From Stenotrophomonas maltophilia (GTDB taxonomy: Bacteria > Pseudomonadota > Gammaproteobacteria > Xanthomonadales > Xanthomonadaceae), in NCBI GenBank assembly GCA_002363385.1, contig DEVL01000004.1:69766-133765 (forward strand): DNA of 64,000 bases, given 5' to 3'. Below are positions 1-8,129 of the stretch, one piece after another; within the stretch, counting starts at the first letter, position 1; every line of letters begins with the position of its first letter. Position numbers and translations under genes: made by a program. The notes beneath the pieces were generated by a model. The model saw only the letters and a program-made list of their open reading frames with translations. It was not told the DNA's origin and ran no database searches.

Positions 1-182
1 ATCGGCTTGAGGATTACCCGTTGCCGCGTAGTGGTGAAGCCACGCACGGCCACGACCGCGTCGAGAATTTCCAGCAGATCACGCTGTAACCGGGTACATC
101 CACGCGGCTCCATGGGGCGCCAATCCAATGAACGCATCGCCATGCGCAGAGCGGCTGCCGCCGGGCACGTAGCATGATTCAT
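1..182 (-). CDS. Hypothetical protein, N-terminal part only (runs off the left edge)
   Basis: An open frame begins at an ATG at 182 and is still open at base 1, giving at least 60 residues. A GGAAGG ribosome-binding site lies about nine bases upstream of this ATG, which favours it over the internal ATGs at 143 and 137. The visible part is mildly basic and has a helical-looking stretch (LQRDLLEILDAVVAVRG). I recognise no family. It follows the hypothetical gene at 222-674 by 39 bases on the same strand, so the two may be co-transcribed. The call rests only on the open frame, the codon pattern and the ribosome-binding site. Confidence 0.4.
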   Translation of the reverse strand, partial: MNHATCPAAAALRMAMRSLDWRPMEPRGCTRLQRDLLEILDAVVAVRGFTTTRQRVILKP

Positions 183-221
183 GCGTGGATGCCTTCCGCG
201 CGATTGCGGCACCCAGCCTCT

Positions 222-674
222 TCATCCCCAAGCGATGGATAGCTGGTCCGGGCGGTGCAACGGGATGAGGACCGTTGTGCCGCTCGACGAGGTGGCGCGG
301 ATGAGATCGTCCTCCAGCGCCAGCGCGACGAACGGGTCCGTTCGGCTCAGCACCAGCAGCCAGATCAGCCTATTGGTCGCGGCCTCGCTCGCTGCGATAA
401 AGCCATCTTCACCTGCGGCGCAGCACTCGCCACAGGTGATGAGCGTGTCTGTCGACAGCGTGATGGCACTCAGTATTGCCAGCCCCTCACAACCATGGGC
501 GCCCACCTGCCACGCATCCGACGCTGGAATCCATGTCTTCTCCATCACCCCCGGGTGATGCTCGGACGTTTCGAACAGGCAGTAAAATCCATTCGCGAAA
601 GCAAGTGAATCCCGACGGGGATACGCTTCTTCCTGCCACCTGGTCTGGATGATGCGTTGGTCTGCTGCAAACAC
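222..674 (-). CDS. Hypothetical protein, 150 residues
   Basis: A 150-residue frame with a GTG start at 674. The protein is acidic to neutral, with no signal peptide and no clear membrane segment. It contains a Cys-x2-Cys-Cys cluster (CGECCAAGE) near its middle, a hydrophobic segment (RLIWLLVLSR) and a run of serines and threonines near the C terminus. I do not recognise the family. The DNA here looks visibly less GC-rich than the neighbouring beta-mannosidase gene, which could mean accessory origin, but I have not computed this. Frames on the opposite strand of this stretch have poorer codon patterns. Confidence 0.5.
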   Translation of the reverse strand: MFAADQRIIQTRWQEEAYPRRDSLAFANGFYCLFETSEHHPGVMEKTWIPASDAWQVGAHGCEGLAILSAITLSTDTLITCGECCAAGEDGFIAASEAATNRLIWLLVLSRTDPFVALALEDDLIRATSSSGTTVLIPLHRPDQLSIAWG

Positions 675-743
675 GTGCGTGGCCTGTTCAACGATACGTT
701 GGAGGATAGCTCACGCACCGTACGCGCTGACCAGCTCCCGCCG

Positions 744-3392
744 CTACAGGGCGGCGGTTGTATCGACCAACGAGGTGAGCCTCAGCGCCTTCTGCAGCGT
801 CGCCAGATCGGCATCCGCGCGCAGCCGGATCGTCACCGTCGCGCCCGGCACCAGGTCCAGCGCGTTGTCGTCGAGCGTGGCATCCAGCCCGTCGAACGCG
901 ATCCACAGCGCACGCACCAGCGTGGTCGAGCGCAGCGTCAACACATAGCCGTCGCCGTCGGCGCGCAATGCGCTGTCGATGGCCGGCCGTGACAGCGCCA
1001 AGGCCTTGGCCGGCACGAAGTACACCACCTGCTGCGACAGCCGTTTCCCCCCATCGAACAGCTCGACCACCGCCACGGTGCGGGTCGGATCGGCCCCCTT
1101 CAACAGGTCGGCATCGGCAAAGCGCCCCACCTCCAGCGCGGACAACGGCGGCAGGGCCACGGTATGCCGCTGCTCGCTGCGCAGCGTGCCATCCAGATCG
1201 ATCACCCGCAGCCGCCATGTCGCCTGCAGACCCTGCTGGCGGTCATTGAGCAGACTCACCCGGGTAGTGGCGTCGTCGCGCAGCGCCGCCACCGCGTGGT
1301 CGGCGAAGAAGCGCCGGGCGTGGAAATGCAGCGCCTTCCAGCGCCCGGCGTAGTCGATGCTCGACCACGACGCCCCCGGCCACACATCGTTGAGCTGCCA
1401 GTACAGCGAGCCCATCGTGTACGGCCGTGAGGCACGGTGATGCAGGGCTGCCAGCTGGATGCCGTCGGCCTGCATCACCTGGCTCAGGTACACGAATGCC
1501 GGGAAGTCGCGAGGCGTGCCGTACTCCTCCTCGATGTACTTGAGCAGGCGCTGGTTGCCCTCGCCCGCCATGAATTTCTGGTGTGCGCGCACCGTCGGGC
1601 TGTCGACCTGCTGCTCGGCGGCGGGAATCATGCCGTCCAGCGTGCGCAGCACCGGCCAGGCCTGCAGCCCGTACTCGGACATGAAACGCGGCGTTTCGCG
1701 CAGGTAGGCGGTCACCGGCAGCGCCGGGTTGCCCCACACCTGCCAGTAGTGCTTGTCACCACGGGTGGAATCGTTGGCCTTCTCGTCCAGATCATTGCTC
1801 GGCGAGCTCGACCAGTACGGCACGCCCAGCCCTTCCTCGGCCACCACCTGGCGCAGATCATTGCCGAACAGGTCCACATAGCCCTGCCAGACCTTGGCGG
1901 CGAAGGCAGGATCGGCAGCGGTCAGGTCGCGACCGTGGCCCCAGTCCTTCCATGCGGTCTCTTCCTCGTTGTTGCCACACCACAGCACCACGCTGGGGTG
2001 ATGGCGCAGGCGGCGCACATTGTCCCGCGCCTCTTCGACCACGTTCGCGCGGAACGCCGGATCGTAGCCCGGCTGCATGCCGCCACCGAACATGAAGTCC
2101 TGCCAGACCAGCAGCCCGAGTTCGTCGGCGATATCGAAGAACACATCGTCTTCGTAATAGCCACCGCCCCAGTTGCGCAGCATGTTCATGTTGGCATCGC
2201 GCGCCGCGGTCAGCTCGCGCCGGATCCGCGCCGCGTCCACACGCGCGGGGAACATGTCGAACGGAATCACATTGGCGCCCTTGGCAAAGATCGGCACACC
2301 GTTGATCACGAACGCGAAGCCCTGCCCGCCGTTGCGGTCCACTTCGCGGCGCAGCTCGACGGTGCGCAGGCCGGTGCGCTGCTCGATGTGCGTCGCCTCC
2401 GCCGTCTCAGGCGCCAGGGTGGCACGCACGGTATAGCGCGCCTGCTCGCCCTGCCCGGCCGGCCACCAACGACGCGGCGTCTGCAGCGCCACCGGCACTG
2501 CGATGCGGTTGTCACCGGCCTTGAGCAGCGTCTTGCGGTCGATGCGCGCCACGCGCCCACCGTCGGGGTCCAGCACCTCGATCCGCACCGCAGCCGAGCC
2601 CACCGCCGCGCTTTCCACCTCCACCGCGATCTCAAGGTCCGCCTTGGCTGCATCCAGGCTGCGGGTCTGCACCGCCAGCGCGGTCAAGCGTTGTGTGTCC
2701 CAGCTCTCCAGCGTCACCGGTCGCCAGATGCCGGCGGTCACGTAACGTGGACCCCAGTCCCAGCCGAAGTGATAGCCCGGCTTGCGCACGAAATTGCCGA
2801 CCATCGCGTCTTTGGGCTCATCGCCATAGGGCGAGGGATAGTTGCCGGCGATCTTGTGCGGCATCGCCTGCACGTCCGGCAGCAGGGTGCGGATCGGCGA
2901 ACGCAGCACGATCCGGAGTTCATTGCCGTGGGGCCGCAACTGGCCGTCCACCCGCGCACGCCAGGTGCGATGGCTGTTGTTGGCCTGCAGGAGGGGCTGG
3001 CCGTTGAGCGTGACGGTGGCGAACGTATCCAGCCCTTTGAAGGCCAGCTCGGCATGCGCGCGCGCCAGCGTGGCGGCATCCACATCAAACTGTGCGCGGT
3101 ACTCCCAGTCGGCCAAGCCGATCCATTGCAGACCGGCTTCCGGTGCGCCCACGTAGGGATCGGGAATCAGCCCCTGCGCCAGCAGATCGGTATGCACCGC
3201 GCCGGGCACCTGTGCGGCACGCCACTTGGCCAGCTGCGGGTGGTCACCAAGCTGGGCATCGCCGGGCAGCAGGCGGAATGACCACTCCGCCGCCAGCGGG
3301 GCGGCTGCCACGGGCAGTGCCCATGCTGCCAGCAGGACCAGCAACAGCCAGCAGGCCGGTGCAACGACATGGAGACGGCTGTGCGCGCGCAT
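744..3392 (-). CDS. Beta-mannosidase, glycoside hydrolase family 2, secreted
   Basis: 882 residues, a normal length for a GH2 beta-mannosidase. It removes the beta-1,4-linked core mannose of N-glycans or mannans. A signal peptide spans roughly residues 1-30 (basic start, leucine-rich core, AAA). The sugar-binding beta domain follows, and the TIM barrel begins near residue 360. The acid/base glutamate lies in WCGNNEEE (471-478) and the nucleophile in MSEYGLQAWP (571-580, Glu573); both are standard GH2 signatures. The gene closes the leftward series that starts with GH92 at 10616. Two small REP-like hairpins separate it from the epimerase gene upstream. Beta-mannosidase is favoured over beta-galactosidase by overall length, the motif context and its mannose-handling neighbours. 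Confidence 0.93.
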   Translation of the reverse strand: MRAHSRLHVVAPACWLLLVLLAAWALPVAAAPLAAEWSFRLLPGDAQLGDHPQLAKWRAAQVPGAVHTDLLAQGLIPDPYVGAPEAGLQWIGLADWEYRAQFDVDAATLARAHAELAFKGLDTFATVTLNGQPLLQANNSHRTWRARVDGQLRPHGNELRIVLRSPIRTLLPDVQAMPHKIAGNYPSPYGDEPKDAMVGNFVRKPGYHFGWDWGPRYVTAGIWRPVTLESWDTQRLTALAVQTRSLDAAKADLEIAVEVESAAVGSAAVRIEVLDPDGGRVARIDRKTLLKAGDNRIAVPVALQTPRRWWPAGQGEQARYTVRATLAPETAEATHIEQRTGLRTVELRREVDRNGGQGFAFVINGVPIFAKGANVIPFDMFPARVDAARIRRELTAARDANMNMLRNWGGGYYEDDVFFDIADELGLLVWQDFMFGGGMQPGYDPAFRANVVEEARDNVRRLRHHPSVVLWCGNNEEETAWKDWGHGRDLTAADPAFAAKVWQGYVDLFGNDLRQVVAEEGLGVPYWSSSPSNDLDEKANDSTRGDKHYWQVWGNPALPVTAYLRETPRFMSEYGLQAWPVLRTLDGMIPAAEQQVDSPTVRAHQKFMAGEGNQRLLKYIEEEYGTPRDFPAFVYLSQVMQADGIQLAALHHRASRPYTMGSLYWQLNDVWPGASWSSIDYAGRWKALHFHARRFFADHAVAALRDDATTRVSLLNDRQQGLQATWRLRVIDLDGTLRSEQRHTVALPPLSALEVGRFADADLLKGADPTRTVAVVELFDGGKRLSQQVVYFVPAKALALSRPAIDSALRADGDGYVLTLRSTTLVRALWIAFDGLDATLDDNALDLVPGATVTIRLRADADLATLQKALRLTSLVDTTAAL

Positions 3393-3416
3393 GGGGACCT
3401 GCTTGGCTGTGGGAGC

Positions 3417-3439
3417 AGCCGACCAACGGTCGGCTCTAC
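3417..3439 (-). repeat. REP-like SMAG hairpin, copy 1 of a pair
   Basis: Read on the minus strand it starts GTAG and then forms a stem from AGCCGACC and GGTCGGCT. This is the layout of the SMAG (Stenotrophomonas GTAG) repeats. It lies between the mannose isomerase-like and beta-mannosidase genes of one leftward unit, where it may stabilise or trim the message. Confidence 0.75.
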
Positions 3440-3452
3440 CGGGGTTTTGGGA

Positions 3453-3474
3453 GCCGGCCGACGGTCGGCGCTAC
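3453..3474 (-). repeat. REP-like SMAG hairpin, copy 2 of the pair
   Basis: Same layout as copy 1 and same orientation: GTAG followed by GCGCCGACC and a matching arm. It is 13 bases from copy 1. Paired same-orientation copies are a common arrangement for this repeat class. Confidence 0.72.
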
Positions 3475-3479
3475 CGGAT

Positions 3480-4673
3480 TCAGCGCACTACGTTGAGCAC
3501 TTCGTAGCAGGCGCCCATGGTGTGGTAATCGGTCTTGCCGGCCGGGCTCTTTTCATCGCTGTACTTGCGGTTGTCCGCGTCCAGGATGCGGAACCACGCA
3601 CCGTACTGGTGATCGACCATGTGCGCCCACGAATACGCCCACAGGCGGTCGTACCAGTCCCAGTACACGGGATCGCCGGTGCGCTTGGCCAGCAACGCGG
3701 CGGTAGCCAGCGATTCGGCCTGCACCCAGAAGTACTTGTCGTCATCGCAGACGCTGCCATCCGGCGCGAAGCCGTAATACAGCCCGCCACGCTCGGCATC
3801 CCAGCTGCGCGCCACCGCCACATCGAACAGATGCCGCGCGGTCGGCACCAGCCAGTCGGCCTGCACATGACGGTCCAGGATCAGCAGCAGCTTGGCCCAC
3901 TCGGTCTGATGCCCTGGCTGGAAGCCCCAGGGGCGGAAGAGGTGCTTGGGGTTGTCGCGGTTGTAGTCCCAGTCGATCTGCCAATCCGTGTCGTAGTGCT
4001 CCCACACCAGACCATCGCCCTGCGCGGCCTGACGGCGGGTCATGTGGTCGGCCAGCAGCAGCGCACGATCAAGATAGCGCTGCTCGCCACTGGCTTCGAA
4101 CGCGGCCAGCATCGCCTCGCACATGTGCATGTTGGCGTTCTGACCGCGGTAATCGCTGAAGGTCCAGTCGGCATCGGCTTCGTCCTTGTACAGGCCGAAC
4201 GCCGGTTCCCAGAAGCGCGTTTCCAGCAGTTGCCAGGTTTCGTCCATCCACGAACACGCCTCGGCAATGCCGGCTTTCAGCGCGCAGCTGTAGGCCAGCA
4301 GCACGAACGCGACGCCGTAGCAGTGGTTGGTCGCATCTTCGACCACGCCATCGCGCAGCGTCCAGGCGTAGCCGCCAGTGGCCGGATTGCGATGTATCTC
4401 GCGCAGGTAGCGCACGCCATGCTCGACCGCCGCCAGATCCTCGGGCTTGCCGAACTCGCGGTAGGCCATCGCGTGGTTGAACACGAAACGGGTGCTGCTG
4501 ACCAGATGACGGTGGCTGGCGTCGTACACGCTGCCATCGTCACGGTAGTAATGGAAGAAACCGCCCTTGGGGTCGATTTCATGTGGCTGATAGAACGCCA
4601 TCGTCCGCGCGATATGGGCGCGCAGGAACGCCGGCGAACGGAAATCGGGCTGGGATGCGATGGTGGTGCTCAT
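3480..4673 (-). CDS. AGE-family epimerase/isomerase, probably D-mannose isomerase
   Basis: 397 residues, cytoplasmic, no signal peptide. It belongs to the N-acylglucosamine 2-epimerase (AGE) superfamily, an (alpha/alpha)6 barrel. Family signatures are visible as RGQNANMHMCEAML (176-189) and PGHQTEWA (253-260); the latter carries a conserved active-site histidine. Members of this superfamily from xanthomonads include D-mannose isomerases. Its start overlaps the stop of a fructokinase gene by four bases, and mannosidases flank the group, so mannose-to-fructose conversion fits best. A cellobiose 2-epimerase or GlcNAc 2-epimerase role is the main alternative. The family is clear; the substrate is inferred from the neighbours. 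Confidence 0.85.
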   Translation of the reverse strand: MSTTIASQPDFRSPAFLRAHIARTMAFYQPHEIDPKGGFFHYYRDDGSVYDASHRHLVSSTRFVFNHAMAYREFGKPEDLAAVEHGVRYLREIHRNPATGGYAWTLRDGVVEDATNHCYGVAFVLLAYSCALKAGIAEACSWMDETWQLLETRFWEPAFGLYKDEADADWTFSDYRGQNANMHMCEAMLAAFEASGEQRYLDRALLLADHMTRRQAAQGDGLVWEHYDTDWQIDWDYNRDNPKHLFRPWGFQPGHQTEWAKLLLILDRHVQADWLVPTARHLFDVAVARSWDAERGGLYYGFAPDGSVCDDDKYFWVQAESLATAALLAKRTGDPVYWDWYDRLWAYSWAHMVDHQYGAWFRILDADNRKYSDEKSPAGKTDYHTMGACYEVLNVVR

Positions 4674-5665
4674 GCGGCGGTTTCCTGTTGTTGCTGCAGC
4701 AGTTGCTGGACTTCCCCAAGGCTGGGCATCGCGGCGAACGCACCCTTGCGGGTCACCGCCAGTGCACCCACGGCCGCGCCAAAGTGGATCGCCTCGAGCA
4801 GACCGGTCTGTTCGGCGCAGAACGCCGCGAACGCCGTGCCGTCACCGCCGCGTTCGCCGATGCCGAACAGCAGGCCGCCCACGAAGGCATCGCCGGCCGC
4901 GGTGGAATCCACCGTCGTCACCTGGAAGCCGGTGAGTACGCCGTTGCCGTGGCGGGTGTGCCAGCGGATCGGCGCGGCGCCGTCGGTGATCACCACCGCC
5001 TGGGCCTGCGCGCCGAGCAGGCGCTCGATCACCGCCGCACCGCCGTCTGGCACCGAGGCCGCCAGGTACTCCAGTTCCTCGCGCGACAGCTTGACCAGAT
5101 CGGCCAGCGACAGCGCCTCCCACAGGCGCGGCAGCGGGTCGACACCGGTCGGCCACAGCGCGGGGCGCAGGTTGAGGTCGATGCTGACCATCGCACCGGC
5201 CTGGCGTGCGCGCCGCATGCCCTCCAGCGTAGCCTCGGCAATCTCCGCCTCGGTCAGACTGTTGGAGCACACGTGGAAACTGCGCGTGCCCTCGAAGCAG
5301 TTCGGATGGAAATGCGTGCTGCGGAACAGCAGGTCCGCTGCGGGCGGGCGGTAGAAGCTGAAGCTGCGCTCGCCGCTGGCATCGAGTGCGACGAACGCCA
5401 GCGCCGTCTTGGCTTCATCCGTGCGCACGATGCAGTCGGTCGCCACGCCGGCATTGGCCAGGCTCTCGGCGAGGAAATCGCCGAACATGTCCTGACCGAG
5501 CATGCCGGCGAAATGCGTGTCCGCGCCCAGCCGTGCGGCCGCCACGGCCACGTTGGCCGGCGCGCCGCCGGCATATTGCAGAAACGCACGCGGCGTATCG
5601 GCAGACGCCGGAGGTTGGGCAAGTAGATCGATCAAAATCTCGCCGAAACAGACAATCTTGGACAT
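4670..5665 (-). CDS. PfkB-family sugar kinase, probably fructokinase
   Basis: 331 residues. The N-terminal PfkB signature is present (GGAPANVAVAAARLG from residue 33), and the C-terminal nucleotide-binding and catalytic motif is AAGDAF (256-261) with Asp259 as the expected base. It should phosphorylate fructose to fructose 6-phosphate in the cytoplasm. Its gene is eight bases downstream of the transporter gene and overlaps the mannose isomerase-like gene by four bases, so the three form one unit: import, isomerise, phosphorylate. Another ketohexose or nucleoside substrate is possible, but the context argues for fructose. Confidence 0.88.
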   Translation of the reverse strand: MSKIVCFGEILIDLLAQPPASADTPRAFLQYAGGAPANVAVAAARLGADTHFAGMLGQDMFGDFLAESLANAGVATDCIVRTDEAKTALAFVALDASGERSFSFYRPPAADLLFRSTHFHPNCFEGTRSFHVCSNSLTEAEIAEATLEGMRRARQAGAMVSIDLNLRPALWPTGVDPLPRLWEALSLADLVKLSREELEYLAASVPDGGAAVIERLLGAQAQAVVITDGAAPIRWHTRHGNGVLTGFQVTTVDSTAAGDAFVGGLLFGIGERGGDGTAFAAFCAEQTGLLEAIHFGAAVGALAVTRKGAFAAMPSLGEVQQLLQQQQETAA

Positions 5666-5672
5666 CTTGGCC

Positions 5673-6983
5673 TCAATTTCCCTGGCGGATTCCAGCGGCC
5701 GGGCGCGAGCCCCACAGGCCGTAGAAGATGATGTAGCCGTAGCACAGCAGCGGCAGGATGAAGGACGGCTGCAGACCGATATGGTCAGCCAGCTTGCCCT
5801 GCAGGACCGGGATCAGCGCCCCGCCGACGATCGCCATGATCAGCAGGCTCGACGCCTTGGTGGTGAGCGTGCCGAGGCGTTCGATGCTCAGCGCGAAGAT
5901 CGTCGGGAACATGATCGAGTTGAACAGGCCGATCGCCACCACCGAGTAGAGCGCCACCTGCCCTTGGCTGAGCATGGTCAGGGCCAACAGCGCCACGTTC
6001 ATGCTGGCGAACAGAGTCAGCAGCAGGCGCGGCGAGAAGCGGGTCATGATCGCCGAACCGGCAAAGCGGCCGATCATCGCCATCGTCCAGTACGCAGAAA
6101 CGTAATGCGTGGCCTGCTGCTCGCTGAAGCCGCCGATGTTCGGCAGCGACAGGTAGTTCACCAGCACGCTGCCCACCGCCACTTCCGCGCCCACGTAGAA
6201 GAAGATGCCGAGCACGCCGAAGCGGACATGGCGGTGACGCAGCGCCTCCATCAGGGTGTGCTTGTCGCCGCTGTTCTGCTCGGTCGTCTCATTCAGTGCC
6301 GGCAGGCGGAACAGATAGACGAACACGGCAAGCAGGACCAGCGCGATCGCCAGGCCGACATACGGGCCCTGCACCGACTGGGCTTCCTGGGTGCGGTAGG
6401 CCAGCTGTTCGGCCATCGGCAGCACATTGATCTCGTCCGCAGTCTTGACGGTGTTGCCCAGGATGAGCAGCCCGCCGAAGATCGGCGCGATCGCCGTGCC
6501 CAGCGAGTTCAAGGCCTGCGCCAGCGTCAGGCGGCTGGAGGCCGTCTGCTCCGGGCCCAGCAGCGCGACGTAAGGATTGGCCGCCACCTGCAGCACCGTG
6601 ATGCCGGTGGCCAGTACGAACAGCGCGCCGAGGAAGGCCTCATACACGCGCAGCTCGGCCGCCGGCCAGAAGCCGAGCGCGCCCACCGCGGCAATGGCAA
6701 GACCGGCCACGATGCCGTTCTTGTAGCCCAGCCGTGCGACCAGCCGACTGGCCGGCACCGACATCAAAAAGTACGCACCGAAGAAGGTGAACTGCACCAG
6801 CATCGCGCGGGCGTAGGTCAGGTCGAACACCGCCTTCAGATGCGGGATCAGGATGTCGTTGAGGCAGGTGAGGAAGCCCCACATGAAGAAGATCGTGGTC
6901 GCCACGGCCAGCGCGACACGCGTGTTCACCACGGGCGCAGCGGAGGATGAGGTCGGGAGACGGGGCGTTGGGGAAATGGGCAT
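5673..6983 (-). CDS. Sugar:H+ symporter of the FucP/GluP family (major facilitator)
   Basis: 436 residues with about twelve hydrophobic segments, an inner-membrane protein. FucP-family signatures are clear: GFLTCLNDILIPHLK in the first helix region, QVAANPYVALLG, and LNSLGTAIAPIFGG. Relatives carry fucose, glucose, galactose, mannose or fructose with protons. The neighbouring mannosidases and fructokinase suggest mannose, glucose or fructose released in the periplasm. It sits just downstream of the LacI regulator gene on the same strand and is eight bases from the fructokinase gene. Confidence 0.9.
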   Translation of the reverse strand: MPISPTPRLPTSSSAAPVVNTRVALAVATTIFFMWGFLTCLNDILIPHLKAVFDLTYARAMLVQFTFFGAYFLMSVPASRLVARLGYKNGIVAGLAIAAVGALGFWPAAELRVYEAFLGALFVLATGITVLQVAANPYVALLGPEQTASSRLTLAQALNSLGTAIAPIFGGLLILGNTVKTADEINVLPMAEQLAYRTQEAQSVQGPYVGLAIALVLLAVFVYLFRLPALNETTEQNSGDKHTLMEALRHRHVRFGVLGIFFYVGAEVAVGSVLVNYLSLPNIGGFSEQQATHYVSAYWTMAMIGRFAGSAIMTRFSPRLLLTLFASMNVALLALTMLSQGQVALYSVVAIGLFNSIMFPTIFALSIERLGTLTTKASSLLIMAIVGGALIPVLQGKLADHIGLQPSFILPLLCYGYIIFYGLWGSRPAAGIRQGN

Positions 6984-7027
6984 TCAGGTACGCGCCTCAT
7001 TGCGCGAGCAGGTGAAAAGGGGCGATC

Positions 7028-8071
7028 TCAGGCGACAGGCGTGCCGCTGCTTTCGCGGATACGAAGTTGAACCGGTGCCACAGTACGCTGCGGCGACGCT
7101 TCCGGGTGATCCAATCGCTGCAGCAGCAGCTCGGCGGCCTGTTGCCCGCGCTCGCGCGGGTTGACGGTCAGCGTGGTCAGCGGCGGCATCGCAACCGAGG
7201 CCTCGGAGATGTCATCGAAACCGGTGACGGCGAAATCACGGCCCGGCTGCACGCCGCGCGATGCCAGGCCCAGCATCAGCCCGAGCGCGACGCTGTCGTT
7301 GTAGCAGACCGCTGCGGTGGGCACGGCCTCCAGCGCGAACAGCTCGCTGGTGCGCGCCGCCGCGTCCAGGCGGCTGGGCGAGGATTCGATCAGCCACTCC
7401 GGCTGCACCGGCATGCCCGCCTCCACCAGGGCCTGCGCATAGCCGGTACGGCGCTGGTGGCAGGAACTGGAGGCGGCGTGGCCACCATAGAAGGCGATGC
7501 GCTGGTGGCCCTGCGCGATCAGATGGCGTGTAGCCAGGTAGGCGCCCTGCTGGTTGTCCAGGGTCAGGAAGTCCCACTCGGCACCCGGCAGTTCCCGGTT
7601 GAACAGCAGGACGTTGGCATGACCGAGCACCTGGCGCAGCTGCCCGGCATCGCTGCCTTCGGCCGGCGACAGGATCAGCCCGGCCGGCATGTGTTCCATC
7701 AACGTGGTCAGCACAGCCTGCTGCCGCGCCGGCGATTCACCGGTGCTGCCAAGCAGGGTCACGAAGCCCTTGCCGCCCAGCGCCTCATCCACCCCGGAGG
7801 CGAACTCGGCGAAGAACGGATTGGACAGATCATTGATCACCAGCGCCACGCTCGAGGACGTGCGCCGACGGAGGTTGGCCGCGCCGCGGTTGTACACGTA
7901 GCGCTGGCGCCGCAGTTCAGCCTCCACCTTGGCGCGGGTATCGACGTTGACCAACGGGCTGCCACGCAGCACCAGCGACACGGTCGCGCGCGACACGCCG
8001 ATCGCCTCGGCGATGTCGGTCACGGTGACCGCGCGCGTGCCTTTGCCGCTGGGGGTGGCCTTGTCGTTCAT
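7028..8071 (-). CDS. LacI-family transcriptional regulator of the glycan locus
   Basis: 347 residues from the ATG at 8071. I chose this over a TTG at 8095 because a GAGG site lies upstream and the family begins close to the helix-turn-helix. The DNA-binding head (VTVTDIAEAIGVSRATVSLVLRG) and hinge are followed by a periplasmic-binding-protein-like sugar domain (ALVINDLSNPFFAEF onward). It sits inside the locus between GH92 and the transporter, so local control by a released sugar is likely. Three near-identical ATCGAT-centred palindromes lie in the receptor/GH92 divergent promoter and are plausible binding sites. Confidence 0.9.
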   Translation of the reverse strand: MNDKATPSGKGTRAVTVTDIAEAIGVSRATVSLVLRGSPLVNVDTRAKVEAELRRQRYVYNRGAANLRRRTSSSVALVINDLSNPFFAEFASGVDEALGGKGFVTLLGSTGESPARQQAVLTTLMEHMPAGLILSPAEGSDAGQLRQVLGHANVLLFNRELPGAEWDFLTLDNQQGAYLATRHLIAQGHQRIAFYGGHAASSSCHQRRTGYAQALVEAGMPVQPEWLIESSPSRLDAAARTSELFALEAVPTAAVCYNDSVALGLMLGLASRGVQPGRDFAVTGFDDISEASVAMPPLTTLTVNPRERGQQAAELLLQRLDHPEASPQRTVAPVQLRIRESSGTPVA

Positions 8072-8129
8072 CGGGTCGTCGGGTTCCTCAAGCAAGGTGC
8101 AAGCCTAAACGATCGCGCTGACCTGCTGC

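Noticed and set aside
1437..3281. A 614-residue open frame on the plus strand opposite the beta-mannosidase
   Set aside because: High-GC shadow of the GH2 gene; its composition is histidine/arginine/glutamine-rich with no family motif.
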